The notes below the pieces were generated by a model, which did no database searches, was not told the origin of the DNA, and was given only the letters and a program-made list of their open reading frames with translations. From the NCBI RefSeq assembly GCF_011617465.1, contig NZ_CP050153.1, positions 3,286,001-3,350,000 on the forward strand: a stretch of 64,000 nucleotides of DNA, written 5' to 3'. The position numbers and the translations under genes are program-made. This stretch comes from Brevibacterium pigmentatum. GTDB lineage: Bacteria; Actinomycetota; Actinomycetes; Actinomycetales; Brevibacteriaceae. Shown in pieces: positions 7,825-15,247 of this stretch; the stretch's first letter is position 1, and each line of letters opens with the position of its first letter.

Positions 7825-9472
7825 TCCTCACCAGACTCTGACTTCCCAGTCGCGGAACCGCGGCGAGCAGCTCCTGCGTGTATTCGTGCTGCGGATCGGA
7901 CAGCACCCTGTCGACCTCACCGTATTCGACGATCTCGCCTCTTCTCATCACGGCCACCGTATCCGCGATGTTCCACGCCAGTCCGAGGTCGTGGGTGATG
8001 ATGAGCGCACTCATTCCGAGGTTCTTCTTCAGCGCGAGGAACAGCGACAGGATCTCTCCGCGCACGGACGCGTCCAAGGACGCCACGGGCTCATCGGCGA
8101 TGAGCACCTGCGGGTCGAGAGCCAGTGCGCCGGCGATGACGACGCGCTGCCGCTGTCCGCCGGAGAGTTCCTGCGGAATCGATTCGAGGTAGTCCTCGGC
8201 CGGGGTCAGCTCGGCGGCTTCGAGCGCACCGACGACCCGCTCGTACTCGCGGTCCTTGATCCCCTGCACTTTCAGGCCTTCGACCACGGCTTCGTACACG
8301 CTGCGCTTCGGATTGAGCGACCCGGCCGGATCCTGCAGAATCATCTGCACTTGCCGCCGGAACGTCCGCAGCTCCTTCGCCTTCCGCGGCAGCGGCTTAC
8401 CGGCGAACGACAGCTGCGAACCCGGTTCCGCCTCCTGCAGACCGAGCAGCGACCGCGCCAGAGTCGTCTTCCCCGATCCGGACTGGCCGACGACGGCGAG
8501 GATCTCCGCCTTCCTCAGCTGCAGATCCACCCGGCGCACCGCGCGTTCGCGGCCCCGCCGGGTATCGAAGGAGACACTGAGGTCCTTCGCCTCGAGCACC
8601 ACCTCATCCGTCATGGTGAATGGTTCGGCCAGGACCACCTCGGCGGGTTTGAGCGTTCTTGGATTCAGCCGGGATGCGGGGTCCCCGATCTGCGGAAACG
8701 CATTGGCGAGCTGCTTCGTGTAGTCCTCCTGTGGGCACAGGCACACCGTGTCGCTGGGACCGTATTCGACGAGGCGGCCGTGGCGCATGATCGCGAGGTC
8801 CGCGCAGACGACCGAGAGCACGGCGAGGTCGTGGCTGATCATCAGCAGGGAGATCCCGCGTTCGGCGACGAGGCGGGCCAGGCCGATGAGGATCTGCTTC
8901 TGCACGATGACGTCGAGGGCAGTCGTCGGCTCGTCGGCGATGATGATGTCGGGCTCGCAGGCGAGCGCCATGGCGATCATGATCCGCTGTTTCTGCCCGC
9001 CGGAGAGCTCGTGCGGATACGCACTCGACTTCGCCACTTCGAGGTTGACCTCGGAGAGGAGTTCGAACATCCGGTCGCGGCGCTTCTGCGGAGTCGTCCA
9101 CGTGTCCTTCGAGTGGTGCTCGAGGGCTTCGATGATCTGACTCCCGACCTCGCGGACGGGGTTGAGCGAGTGCAGGGCACCTTGGAAGACGATCGAGGCC
9201 TGCGCCCATCGGACCGCACGGATCTGGCCGAAGTTCAGCTCCCGGATGTCCTGACCGCCGAGGAGCACCCGACCGTCGAGGCGAGCCGACTTCGGCAGCA
9301 GGCGCAGAGCCGACATGATCAGGGTCGACTTCCCCGAGCCGGACTCCCCCGCGATGCCTAGGGTGGCACCGGCGGGCAGGTCGAGGCTGACGTCGTTGAC
9401 GGCGACGACGTCGCCGCGGTCGGAGGAGGATCGGTAGGTGATCGAGACGTTCTCGAACTGCAGATCGGTCAT
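7817..9472 (-). CDS. Peptide ABC importer, fused double ATPase (DppD-DppF type)
   Basis: 551 residues holding two complete ABC ATPases. The first has Walker A GESGSGKSTL, signature LSGGQKQR and Walker B IIIADEPTTALD, then the oligopeptide-transporter C-terminal zone ending near residue 270. The second has GQSGSGKTTL, LSGGQRQR and VLIADEPVASLD. Fusion of DppD and DppF into one chain is common in actinobacteria. It powers the permease pair encoded upstream. Its ATG shares four bases with the stop of the second permease gene. The ATG at 9472 is preferred because the ABC domain starts immediately (MTDLQFENVS). Confidence 0.92.
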   Translation of the reverse strand: MTDLQFENVSITYRSSSDRGDVVAVNDVSLDLPAGATLGIAGESGSGKSTLIMSALRLLPKSARLDGRVLLGGQDIRELNFGQIRAVRWAQASIVFQGALHSLNPVREVGSQIIEALEHHSKDTWTTPQKRRDRMFELLSEVNLEVAKSSAYPHELSGGQKQRIMIAMALACEPDIIIADEPTTALDVIVQKQILIGLARLVAERGISLLMISHDLAVLSVVCADLAIMRHGRLVEYGPSDTVCLCPQEDYTKQLANAFPQIGDPASRLNPRTLKPAEVVLAEPFTMTDEVVLEAKDLSVSFDTRRGRERAVRRVDLQLRKAEILAVVGQSGSGKTTLARSLLGLQEAEPGSQLSFAGKPLPRKAKELRTFRRQVQMILQDPAGSLNPKRSVYEAVVEGLKVQGIKDREYERVVGALEAAELTPAEDYLESIPQELSGGQRQRVVIAGALALDPQVLIADEPVASLDASVRGEILSLFLALKKNLGMSALIITHDLGLAWNIADTVAVMRRGEIVEYGEVDRVLSDPQHEYTQELLAAVPRLGSQSLVRNE

Positions 9473-10455
9473 CAGCGGCTCCTCAGCGCGGGGTTGATGA
9501 TGGCCTCGAATGCGCGCCCGACCATTGTGAACGCGAGCACGACCAGCAGAATCGCGATGCCCGGGGTGAGCACGTACCACCAGTAGCCGGAGGTCGCCGC
9601 GGACACGTCCATCGAGTTCTTCAGGATCGTGCCCCACGATTCCTTGGACGTATCGCCGAGGCCGAGGAACGACAGCGTCGATTCGGCGATGATCGCGCTG
9701 CCGACGGTCAGGGTCGTGTTCGCGAGCACGAGCGGCATCACCGCCGGCAGCAGGTGACGGAACAGGATATGGGAATGTCCGGCACCGAGGATGCGCGCCC
9801 TTTCGATGTAGAGCCGGGATTCGACGCTCAACGTCTGCGACCGCACGATCCGTGCGGTCGACGCCCATGAGGTCAGTCCGATGGCGACGACGATCGTGAA
9901 GACTCCGCGCTCCAACACGGAGGACAGGACGATCGCGAGCAGCAGGGAGGGCAGGACGATGAAGAAGTCGACGATGCGCAGGATGATTCCGCCGAACAGT
10001 CCCGTGAAGTGACCGGCGGCCAGGCCCATGATGGTGCCGATGACCATCGACATGACGGTCGCGGCGACACCGACGAGGATCGACACGCGCGCTCCCCAGA
10101 GGATGCGCACCCAGAGCTCCCGGCCCAGGTCGTCGGTGCCCAAGGGGTGGTCGAGGCTCGGCGGGGCGTAGCGGGGAACGTCGAGCTGCTTCGTGACATC
10201 GAGCATCGAGGCCGGGGCGATGAGCGGAGCGGCGATTGCGATGATGATGAAGAAGAGGAGCACGACGGCACCGATGAGTGCGGGGACGTCGGAGCGGAAG
10301 AGCGCCCAGTTCTTCTTCGCATTCTTCAGCCGGCGCTCGCGCACGAGCATGGCGCCGTCGACGGCGGGGGTCGATCCCCGTGTTCCCGATCCACGCGGTT
10401 CCGGTTCGTTCGATGAGGGGCCCGGGGCCGCCTCGGCGGGGGTGTTCGCGCTCAT
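9472..10455 (-). CDS. Peptide ABC importer permease (DppC type)
   Basis: A 327-residue inner-membrane permease. The first ~50 residues are polar and low-complexity and include one in-frame copy of the iterated word (TPAEAAPG). Then come a membrane segment, the DppC N-terminal domain ending in HPLGTDDLGREL, four or five more segments, and the ATPase-coupling loop ERARILGAGHSHILFRH. The family moves di- and oligopeptides together with a DppB partner. ATGA overlap with the dppB gene fixes the start at 10455. Confidence 0.92.
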   Translation of the reverse strand: MSANTPAEAAPGPSSNEPEPRGSGTRGSTPAVDGAMLVRERRLKNAKKNWALFRSDVPALIGAVVLLFFIIIAIAAPLIAPASMLDVTKQLDVPRYAPPSLDHPLGTDDLGRELWVRILWGARVSILVGVAATVMSMVIGTIMGLAAGHFTGLFGGIILRIVDFFIVLPSLLLAIVLSSVLERGVFTIVVAIGLTSWASTARIVRSQTLSVESRLYIERARILGAGHSHILFRHLLPAVMPLVLANTTLTVGSAIIAESTLSFLGLGDTSKESWGTILKNSMDVSAATSGYWWYVLTPGIAILLVVLAFTMVGRAFEAIINPALRSR

Positions 10456-11543
10456 CAGGCCCTCCTGACGCGGGGATCGAGGAATCGGTAGACGATGTCG
10501 GCGGCGAGGTTCATCACGATGATGATCGCCGAGAACACCACGAAGGTGCCCTGCAGCAGCGGCAGGTCGGGGCCGCGGATGGCTTCGAAGGTGAGTTTGC
10601 CCAGTCCCGGCCACGAGAACACGGCTTCGACGGTGACCGCGCCTGCGATGAGTCCGCCGAGGTGGAGGAAGACGACGGTGACGGTCGGCAGCAGCGCGTT
10701 GGGTACGGCGTGACGGCGGCGGACCTCATCCTCGGTGAGTCCCTTCGCACGCGCGGTCGTGAGGTAGTCCTCGCTCATCTCCTCGAGCAGTGAGGCGCGC
10801 ATGATCATGAGGAACTGCGCATAGACGACGGCGACGAGCGAGATGACGGGGAGAATGAGGTGCTTGATGACGTCGATGATCCCGGCCGGTGACCACGGGT
10901 CGAGGCCGGGGGTGATCATGCCGCCGGTGGGCAGCCATTGGAGGGTGCCGCCGAAGATCATGAGCAGGATGAGTCCGAGCCAGAACGTCGGTACGGACCA
11001 GAAGATCAGCGACGTCGAGGACGCGATCTTGTCGAACAGGGAATTGCGCCGCCAGGCCGAGATCTGTCCGAGCCACAGGCCTAAGACGATTGCGATGACG
11101 GCCGCGGTGGCGGTGAGCAGCAGGGTGGGGCCGAGGTATTCGCCGATGAGCGAGGACACCGATTTCCGGTACACGTAGGACTCGCCGAGGTCGCCGGTGA
11201 CGATGCCGACGAGGTAGTCCCAGAACTGGACGATGACGGGTTTGTCGAGTCCGTATTGGCTGCGCAGTTCGGCGATCTGCGCCGGGGACATCGGTCGTTC
11301 CTTCGCGATCTTGAGCACGGGGTCGCCGGGCAGCATGCGGAAAGCGAAGAAGCCGAGCACGATGACGAGGACCATCGAGGTCGCGGCACCGCCGAGTTTG
11401 CGCAGGAAGTAGCGGGTGAACGATCCGCCGGCCGGTGGTTCGTCCATATCGACGGTGGCGGGGTTCGTGGGGTCCGGGTTCGCCGTGCCCGTTCCTCGGT
11501 CAGGGCGATCCCCGGAATGGGGATCGTGGGTGGGTGTGCTCAA
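10455..11543 (-). CDS. Peptide ABC importer permease (DppB type)
   Basis: 362 residues; polar N-terminal 40, then a first membrane segment followed by FRMLPGDP, the hallmark of DppB/OppB, the periplasmic loop with YGLDKP, and five further segments. The coupling helix TTARAKGLTEDEVRRRH carries the EAA-like motif that docks on the ATPase. It pairs with the downstream DppC. A 99-base spacer with a strong hairpin separates it from the binding-protein gene, which likely lets the binding protein be made in excess. Confidence 0.92.
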   Translation of the reverse strand: MSTPTHDPHSGDRPDRGTGTANPDPTNPATVDMDEPPAGGSFTRYFLRKLGGAATSMVLVIVLGFFAFRMLPGDPVLKIAKERPMSPAQIAELRSQYGLDKPVIVQFWDYLVGIVTGDLGESYVYRKSVSSLIGEYLGPTLLLTATAAVIAIVLGLWLGQISAWRRNSLFDKIASSTSLIFWSVPTFWLGLILLMIFGGTLQWLPTGGMITPGLDPWSPAGIIDVIKHLILPVISLVAVVYAQFLMIMRASLLEEMSEDYLTTARAKGLTEDEVRRRHAVPNALLPTVTVVFLHLGGLIAGAVTVEAVFSWPGLGKLTFEAIRGPDLPLLQGTFVVFSAIIIVMNLAADIVYRFLDPRVRRA

Positions 11544-11579
11544 TGTGGTGCTCCAGGTGGTGGGGACTGGCCCGTGAGT

Positions 11580-11626
11580 CCGGGTGCCGCAGCTGGTGCG
11601 GGCGGTGCCGGCAGCGCGGCACCCGG
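11580..11626 (-). terminator. Intercistronic hairpin between binding protein and permease genes
   Basis: An 11-bp perfect stem (CCGGGTGCCGC with GCGGCACCCGG) and 25-base loop. No U-run follows on the minus strand, so it looks like an mRNA-stabilising or partial-termination hairpin rather than a full terminator. Confidence 0.7.
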
Positions 11627-11642
11627 GCTGTGGGCGTGGGGA

Positions 11643-13493
11643 CTACTCGCGGTCGTCGGACTTCTTACGACGGCTGAGCAGCCAGCCGCCTCCGCCGAGG
11701 ACGACGATGACCGCTGCCGCGATGCCGATCCAGCCGCCGGCGCCCATTCCGCCGCCGGTGGCTTCCTCCTCGCTGGCGGGTTCGACCGAGGAGTATCCCC
11801 AGTAGCCGACCTGGTTGGCGATGGCGCCGCCGTCGGAGGGCTGTTTGGTGAAGTTGTCGAACCGGTCGGAGCGGTAGGCCTCGAGCTGGTTCGGGTACCA
11901 CAGCGTCACCGAGGGCGCTTCCTCGTAGTGGATGGCCAGAGCCTTCTGCACGAGGTCCTGACGCTTGGCCTTGTCGAGCTCGACGTGCTGAGCCTTGTAG
12001 AGCTTGTCGAATTCCTTGTTGCACCAGCCGTCCTGGCTGGTGCCGCCGTTGCCGTCGGCGTCGGGGCGCTGACCGCAGGTGTTGATGCTCAGCTGGTAGT
12101 CGGGATCGGGGTTGATCGACCAGCCGGAGAAGTACATGTCGTAGTCGCCCTTGGTGGTGCGTTCGGACACCGTGTCGACGTCGGAGGACTCGTTCTTCAG
12201 GTCGATGCCGATGTCCTTCATCCACGGTTTGATGAACTTCGCGGTGCTCTGCTCGATCGGCGCGTCGGCGTCGGTGAGGAAGCGCAGCTGCAGCTTCTCG
12301 CCGTCCTTCTCACGGATGCCGCCGGATCCTTCCTTCCAGCCGGCGTCGTCGAGGAGCTTTTTCGCACGGTCGACGTCGAATCCGCTGATGACGGAGTTGT
12401 CGGACTTGAGTGCCCAGTCCGGGTAGACGGCAGGAATGAAGCTCGTGGCCGGCTGGGCATAGTCCTGCATGACCTGTTTGCGCAGGGTCTCGGTGTCGAT
12501 GCCGGCGCGGATGGCCTGGCGGACCTTCTTGTCCTTCAGCGCCTCGTGGCCGGTACCGAATTCCTTGCCCTTGGCGTCGGCGACGCCCGGGTTGATGGAG
12601 ATTCCGTTGAAGCGGCGGCCGTTGCCGTCGTTGAGTTCGACGTTGTCCGCGTTCTCCAGCGCCGTGAACTGGTCGGGGCTGAGCCCGGTGATGAAGTCGA
12701 CTTCGCCGGAGCGGATCGCCTGTACCTGCGCATCGGAGTTCGTGTAGTAGCGGTACTGGATCTCGTCGAGCTTCGGCTTGCCGCGCCAGAAGTTCGGATT
12801 CGCTTTGAGCGTGATCGACTTGTTCGCCTCGTAGCTCTCGAGCTGGAAGGGTCCCGAGCCGACGGACTTCTCATCGTTCTTGAATTCGCCGGGCTTGTCG
12901 ATCTTCGACCAGACGTGCTCGGGCACGACGGGGATCTCTTGGCCGGGGTTGTTCGCCTGCGGCTTCTTCAGGGTGATCTTGACGGTGCCGTCGTCGGGGG
13001 TCTCGACCTTGTCGAAGTTCTCGACGAGGCTGCCGTTCGCCACCGCCATCTCTTCCTTCTCCATCATCTGGTTGTAGGTCCAGGCGACGTCTTTCGAGGT
13101 CAGCGGTTCACCGTCGGACCATTTCATGTCCGGACGGATCGTGTAGGTCCAGACCTTGCCCTCGGAGTCCGTGTTCCATTCGGTGGCGAGCCCCTCGGTG
13201 ATCGAACCGTCCTTGGCGTCGTTGGCCACAAGGTTCTCGTACATGTACCGGAAGGTGTTCGTCGGCACGAGGTAGAAGGAGGTGAATGGGTTGAAGGAGT
13301 CGATGAATCCGTCGGTGGCGATCCGCAACACGTTGTCGGAGGCCGGAGCCGGCGAGGTGGCGGCCTGTGCCGGTGAGGCGGCCATCGATCCGGCAAGAGC
13401 CAGTGCTGCGACGCCGGCCAGGCATCGCTGCCAGCCCCTGCGCAGTGAGTGTGAAGTGAACATCTTTGTCTTTCTTCTCGTGCGGTGATTCAC
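11643..13493 (-). CDS. Peptide/solute-binding protein, SBP family 5, with C-terminal membrane anchor
   Basis: A 616-residue exported binding protein for the Dpp-type importer. It has a basic n-region, a hydrophobic core (VAALALAGSMAAS) and an AQA cleavage site, then a complete family-5 fold (VWTYTIRPDMKWSDGEPLT and ATSFIPAVYPDWAL are typical). Instead of a lipobox Cys it ends with a Gly-rich spacer, one membrane helix (WIGIAAAVIVVL) and SRRKKSDDRE, so it is tethered by its C-terminus. GTG 13493 is chosen because AGAGGAGG precedes it directly; an ATG at 13463 is possible and would shorten the n-region. The ribosome site abuts a 12-bp stem, so translation may be controlled. Confidence 0.9.
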   Translation of the reverse strand: MNHRTRRKTKMFTSHSLRRGWQRCLAGVAALALAGSMAASPAQAATSPAPASDNVLRIATDGFIDSFNPFTSFYLVPTNTFRYMYENLVANDAKDGSITEGLATEWNTDSEGKVWTYTIRPDMKWSDGEPLTSKDVAWTYNQMMEKEEMAVANGSLVENFDKVETPDDGTVKITLKKPQANNPGQEIPVVPEHVWSKIDKPGEFKNDEKSVGSGPFQLESYEANKSITLKANPNFWRGKPKLDEIQYRYYTNSDAQVQAIRSGEVDFITGLSPDQFTALENADNVELNDGNGRRFNGISINPGVADAKGKEFGTGHEALKDKKVRQAIRAGIDTETLRKQVMQDYAQPATSFIPAVYPDWALKSDNSVISGFDVDRAKKLLDDAGWKEGSGGIREKDGEKLQLRFLTDADAPIEQSTAKFIKPWMKDIGIDLKNESSDVDTVSERTTKGDYDMYFSGWSINPDPDYQLSINTCGQRPDADGNGGTSQDGWCNKEFDKLYKAQHVELDKAKRQDLVQKALAIHYEEAPSVTLWYPNQLEAYRSDRFDNFTKQPSDGGAIANQVGYWGYSSVEPASEEEATGGGMGAGGWIGIAAAVIVVLGGGGWLLSRRKKSDDRE

Positions 13494-13501
13494 TTGTCCT
13501 C

Positions 13502-13541
13502 CTCTGACCCGGGCGAATCGGAGTGTTCTCCCGGGTCAGAG
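13502..13541 (-). promoter_or_regulatory. Strong leader hairpin abutting the ribosome site of the binding-protein gene
   Basis: Perfect 12-bp inverted repeat (CTCTGACCCGGG and CCCGGGTCAGAG, 16-base loop). On the minus strand the 3' arm runs straight into GAGGAGG, so the first bases of the Shine-Dalgarno are paired in the stem. A candidate switch on translation of the importer operon. Confidence 0.75.
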
Positions 13542-13650
13542 CAGATGTGTTCTCCATCACTCTACGTTCGAAGTGAGGTGAAAACGGCACAACAACACAC
13601 AAATCTGCTTGCCGATCACTGTGCAGATGCCACAGGCGGCCCGAAATCAG

Positions 13651-13725
13651 CTGCCTCGTGCGATCTCGACGCCAACTGCCTCGTGCGATCTCGAAATCAG
13701 CCCCCTGGTGCGACCTCGACATCAG
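13651..13725. repeat. Three 25-bp tandem repeats upstream of the peptide-importer operon
   Basis: Units start at 13651, 13676 and 13701. The first two share CTGCCTCGTGCGATCTCGA exactly; the third is CCCCCTGGTGCGACCTCGA. They lie in the spacer between the decarboxylase stop and the binding-protein gene and overlap the last codon of the decarboxylase. Regularly phased repeats ahead of a transporter suggest a multi-site operator, perhaps for the PucR protein; a slippage array is the alternative. Confidence 0.75.
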
Positions 13726-15149
13726 CCGACGTGCGCGGTCTGTTCGGCAGAGGAGTGACTGCTGTCCGGACTCAGCGGGCGCAGTTCGGGCTCCCCCGCC
13801 TCGGCGAGGATTTCAGCGACCGCCTGCCCGCGGCGGATGAGGCTGAACTCGATGCCGCCGTCAGTAGCGGTGCGGTAGCCGAAGATCGGCACACGCGGGA
13901 GCAGGTTGTAGGAGAACGGGTTCGAGAAGTAGTAGGCACCCGTCTCGGGCACGGCCACGAGGTCACCGGCGTCGAGCCGCGGCAGCATCCGCTCCCGGGC
14001 CAGGAGATCTCCGGAGAAGCAGGCGGGACCGGCGACGTCGGTCGGGACGATCTCGGTGTCGGCCGCTTCGGCGATCTTGGGGTTTCCGTCCGGGGTGAAC
14101 GGCAGGATCCGCAGGGGCCAGTCGTTCGGGGCATAGGCGGTGCGGGTGGCGACCTGGACGCCGGCCTGGGTCATGACGATGCGGCGCCCGCCGGTGGTCT
14201 TCGCGTATTCGACGCGGGTGAGGATGGTCCCGGCCTTGGCGAGGAGGGCGCGGCCGAATTCGGTGACGATGTCGAAGTCGAACAGGCTCGGCACCTGCTC
14301 CTCGAGCACCGCGCGGTAGTCGGCGAAGGTCGGGGTGACGTCCTCGCCGTCGAAGTTCACCGATAGTCCCCCGCCGATGTCGATGCGCGAGATCCGGCGG
14401 GCCCCGGCGCGGGCGTTGATCTCCTCGGCGAGGTCGACGGCGGCGCGGATTCCGACGGCGGCCTTGTCGAGGCTGATGCCCTGCGATCCCGAGTGGACGT
14501 GGATCTGGTTCAGCCAGGGGCGGGCGAGGTAGGCTTCGATGAGGGCTTCTCTGGCGCCCGGGTCGGCAAGTCCGATACCGAACTTCGAGGTCTCCGTGGC
14601 GGTGCTCAGGGCGCCGATCGCGCCCGTGCCCGACTGCGGATTGATGCGGACCCCGATCCGCGCCGAGGCGGCCGTGGCAGTTGTGCTGTTCCGTTCGGCC
14701 AGGATCGAGTCGAGGCGGGCGAGTTCGTCGAAGTTGTCGGCGTTGATCGAGACGCCGAGGTCGACGGCTCGGCGCAGTTCGGCCCAGGTCTTGGCCGGGG
14801 AGTCGAAGACGATGCGGTCAGGGGCGAACCCGGCCGAGAGGGCGAGTTCGAGTTCGCCGGGGCTGGCGACTTCGCACCCGGCTCCGGCGTCGGCCAGCCG
14901 GCGCAGCAGCGACGGCAGCGGCACCGCCTTGCAGGCCACCGCGTGGAGCACCTCGCGATCCGATTCGAATGCCGACGTCAGCCGATCGAAGGCGGTGTCG
15001 ACCCAGTCGAGGTCCATGAGCCCGAGCACGGCAGACTCGTCGCTCAGCTCGGGCACGGTACCCGACGGTGTGGGTGAGGCGCTGTTCTCTGCGATCGTTC
15101 GGACTGCTCGGGCGCGACGGTTCGGAATCGCATGGTGGTGGCTGGGCAT
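13722..15149 (-). CDS. Diaminopimelate-decarboxylase-like PLP enzyme (type III fold)
   Basis: 475 residues with the alanine-racemase-type barrel and C-terminal sandwich of LysA/ornithine decarboxylases. Lys74 in HAVACKAVP should bind PLP; HVHSGSQG, DIGGGLSVNFDG and EFGRAL bind the cofactor phosphate; CFSGDLLA and ETGAYYFSNPFSYN form the active site from the partner subunit. The substrate may be diaminopimelate or a related D- or di-amino acid: the barrel start is preceded by ~45 unconserved residues and the usual LysA substrate loop is not obvious. It is not in a lysine biosynthesis context but between a PucR-type regulator and a peptide importer, so a catabolic role on released DAP is plausible inference. 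Confidence 0.8.
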   Translation of the reverse strand: MPSHHHAIPNRRARAVRTIAENSASPTPSGTVPELSDESAVLGLMDLDWVDTAFDRLTSAFESDREVLHAVACKAVPLPSLLRRLADAGAGCEVASPGELELALSAGFAPDRIVFDSPAKTWAELRRAVDLGVSINADNFDELARLDSILAERNSTTATAASARIGVRINPQSGTGAIGALSTATETSKFGIGLADPGAREALIEAYLARPWLNQIHVHSGSQGISLDKAAVGIRAAVDLAEEINARAGARRISRIDIGGGLSVNFDGEDVTPTFADYRAVLEEQVPSLFDFDIVTEFGRALLAKAGTILTRVEYAKTTGGRRIVMTQAGVQVATRTAYAPNDWPLRILPFTPDGNPKIAEAADTEIVPTDVAGPACFSGDLLARERMLPRLDAGDLVAVPETGAYYFSNPFSYNLLPRVPIFGYRTATDGGIEFSLIRRGQAVAEILAEAGEPELRPLSPDSSHSSAEQTAHVG

Positions 15150-15247
15150 AACATCCTTTGTTCGAGGTCTGTTGTCACTTTAGGACGGCTGACCTCGGAG
15201 AACGGACGATTATTCGCCAATCTTCGCGCGCGCTGATTGTAGGTTTC

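Noticed and set aside
5665..13376. Very long open frames on the plus strand opposite the peptide-importer genes (for example 7184-9361 and 11256-13376)
   Set aside because: They mirror real genes with clear domains on the minus strand, have Arg/Gly/Val-rich composition typical of antisense frames in GC-rich DNA, and show no family motif or ribosome site.
13651..13725. CRISPR array
   Set aside because: Repeats are contiguous 25-mers with no spacers and there are no cas genes.
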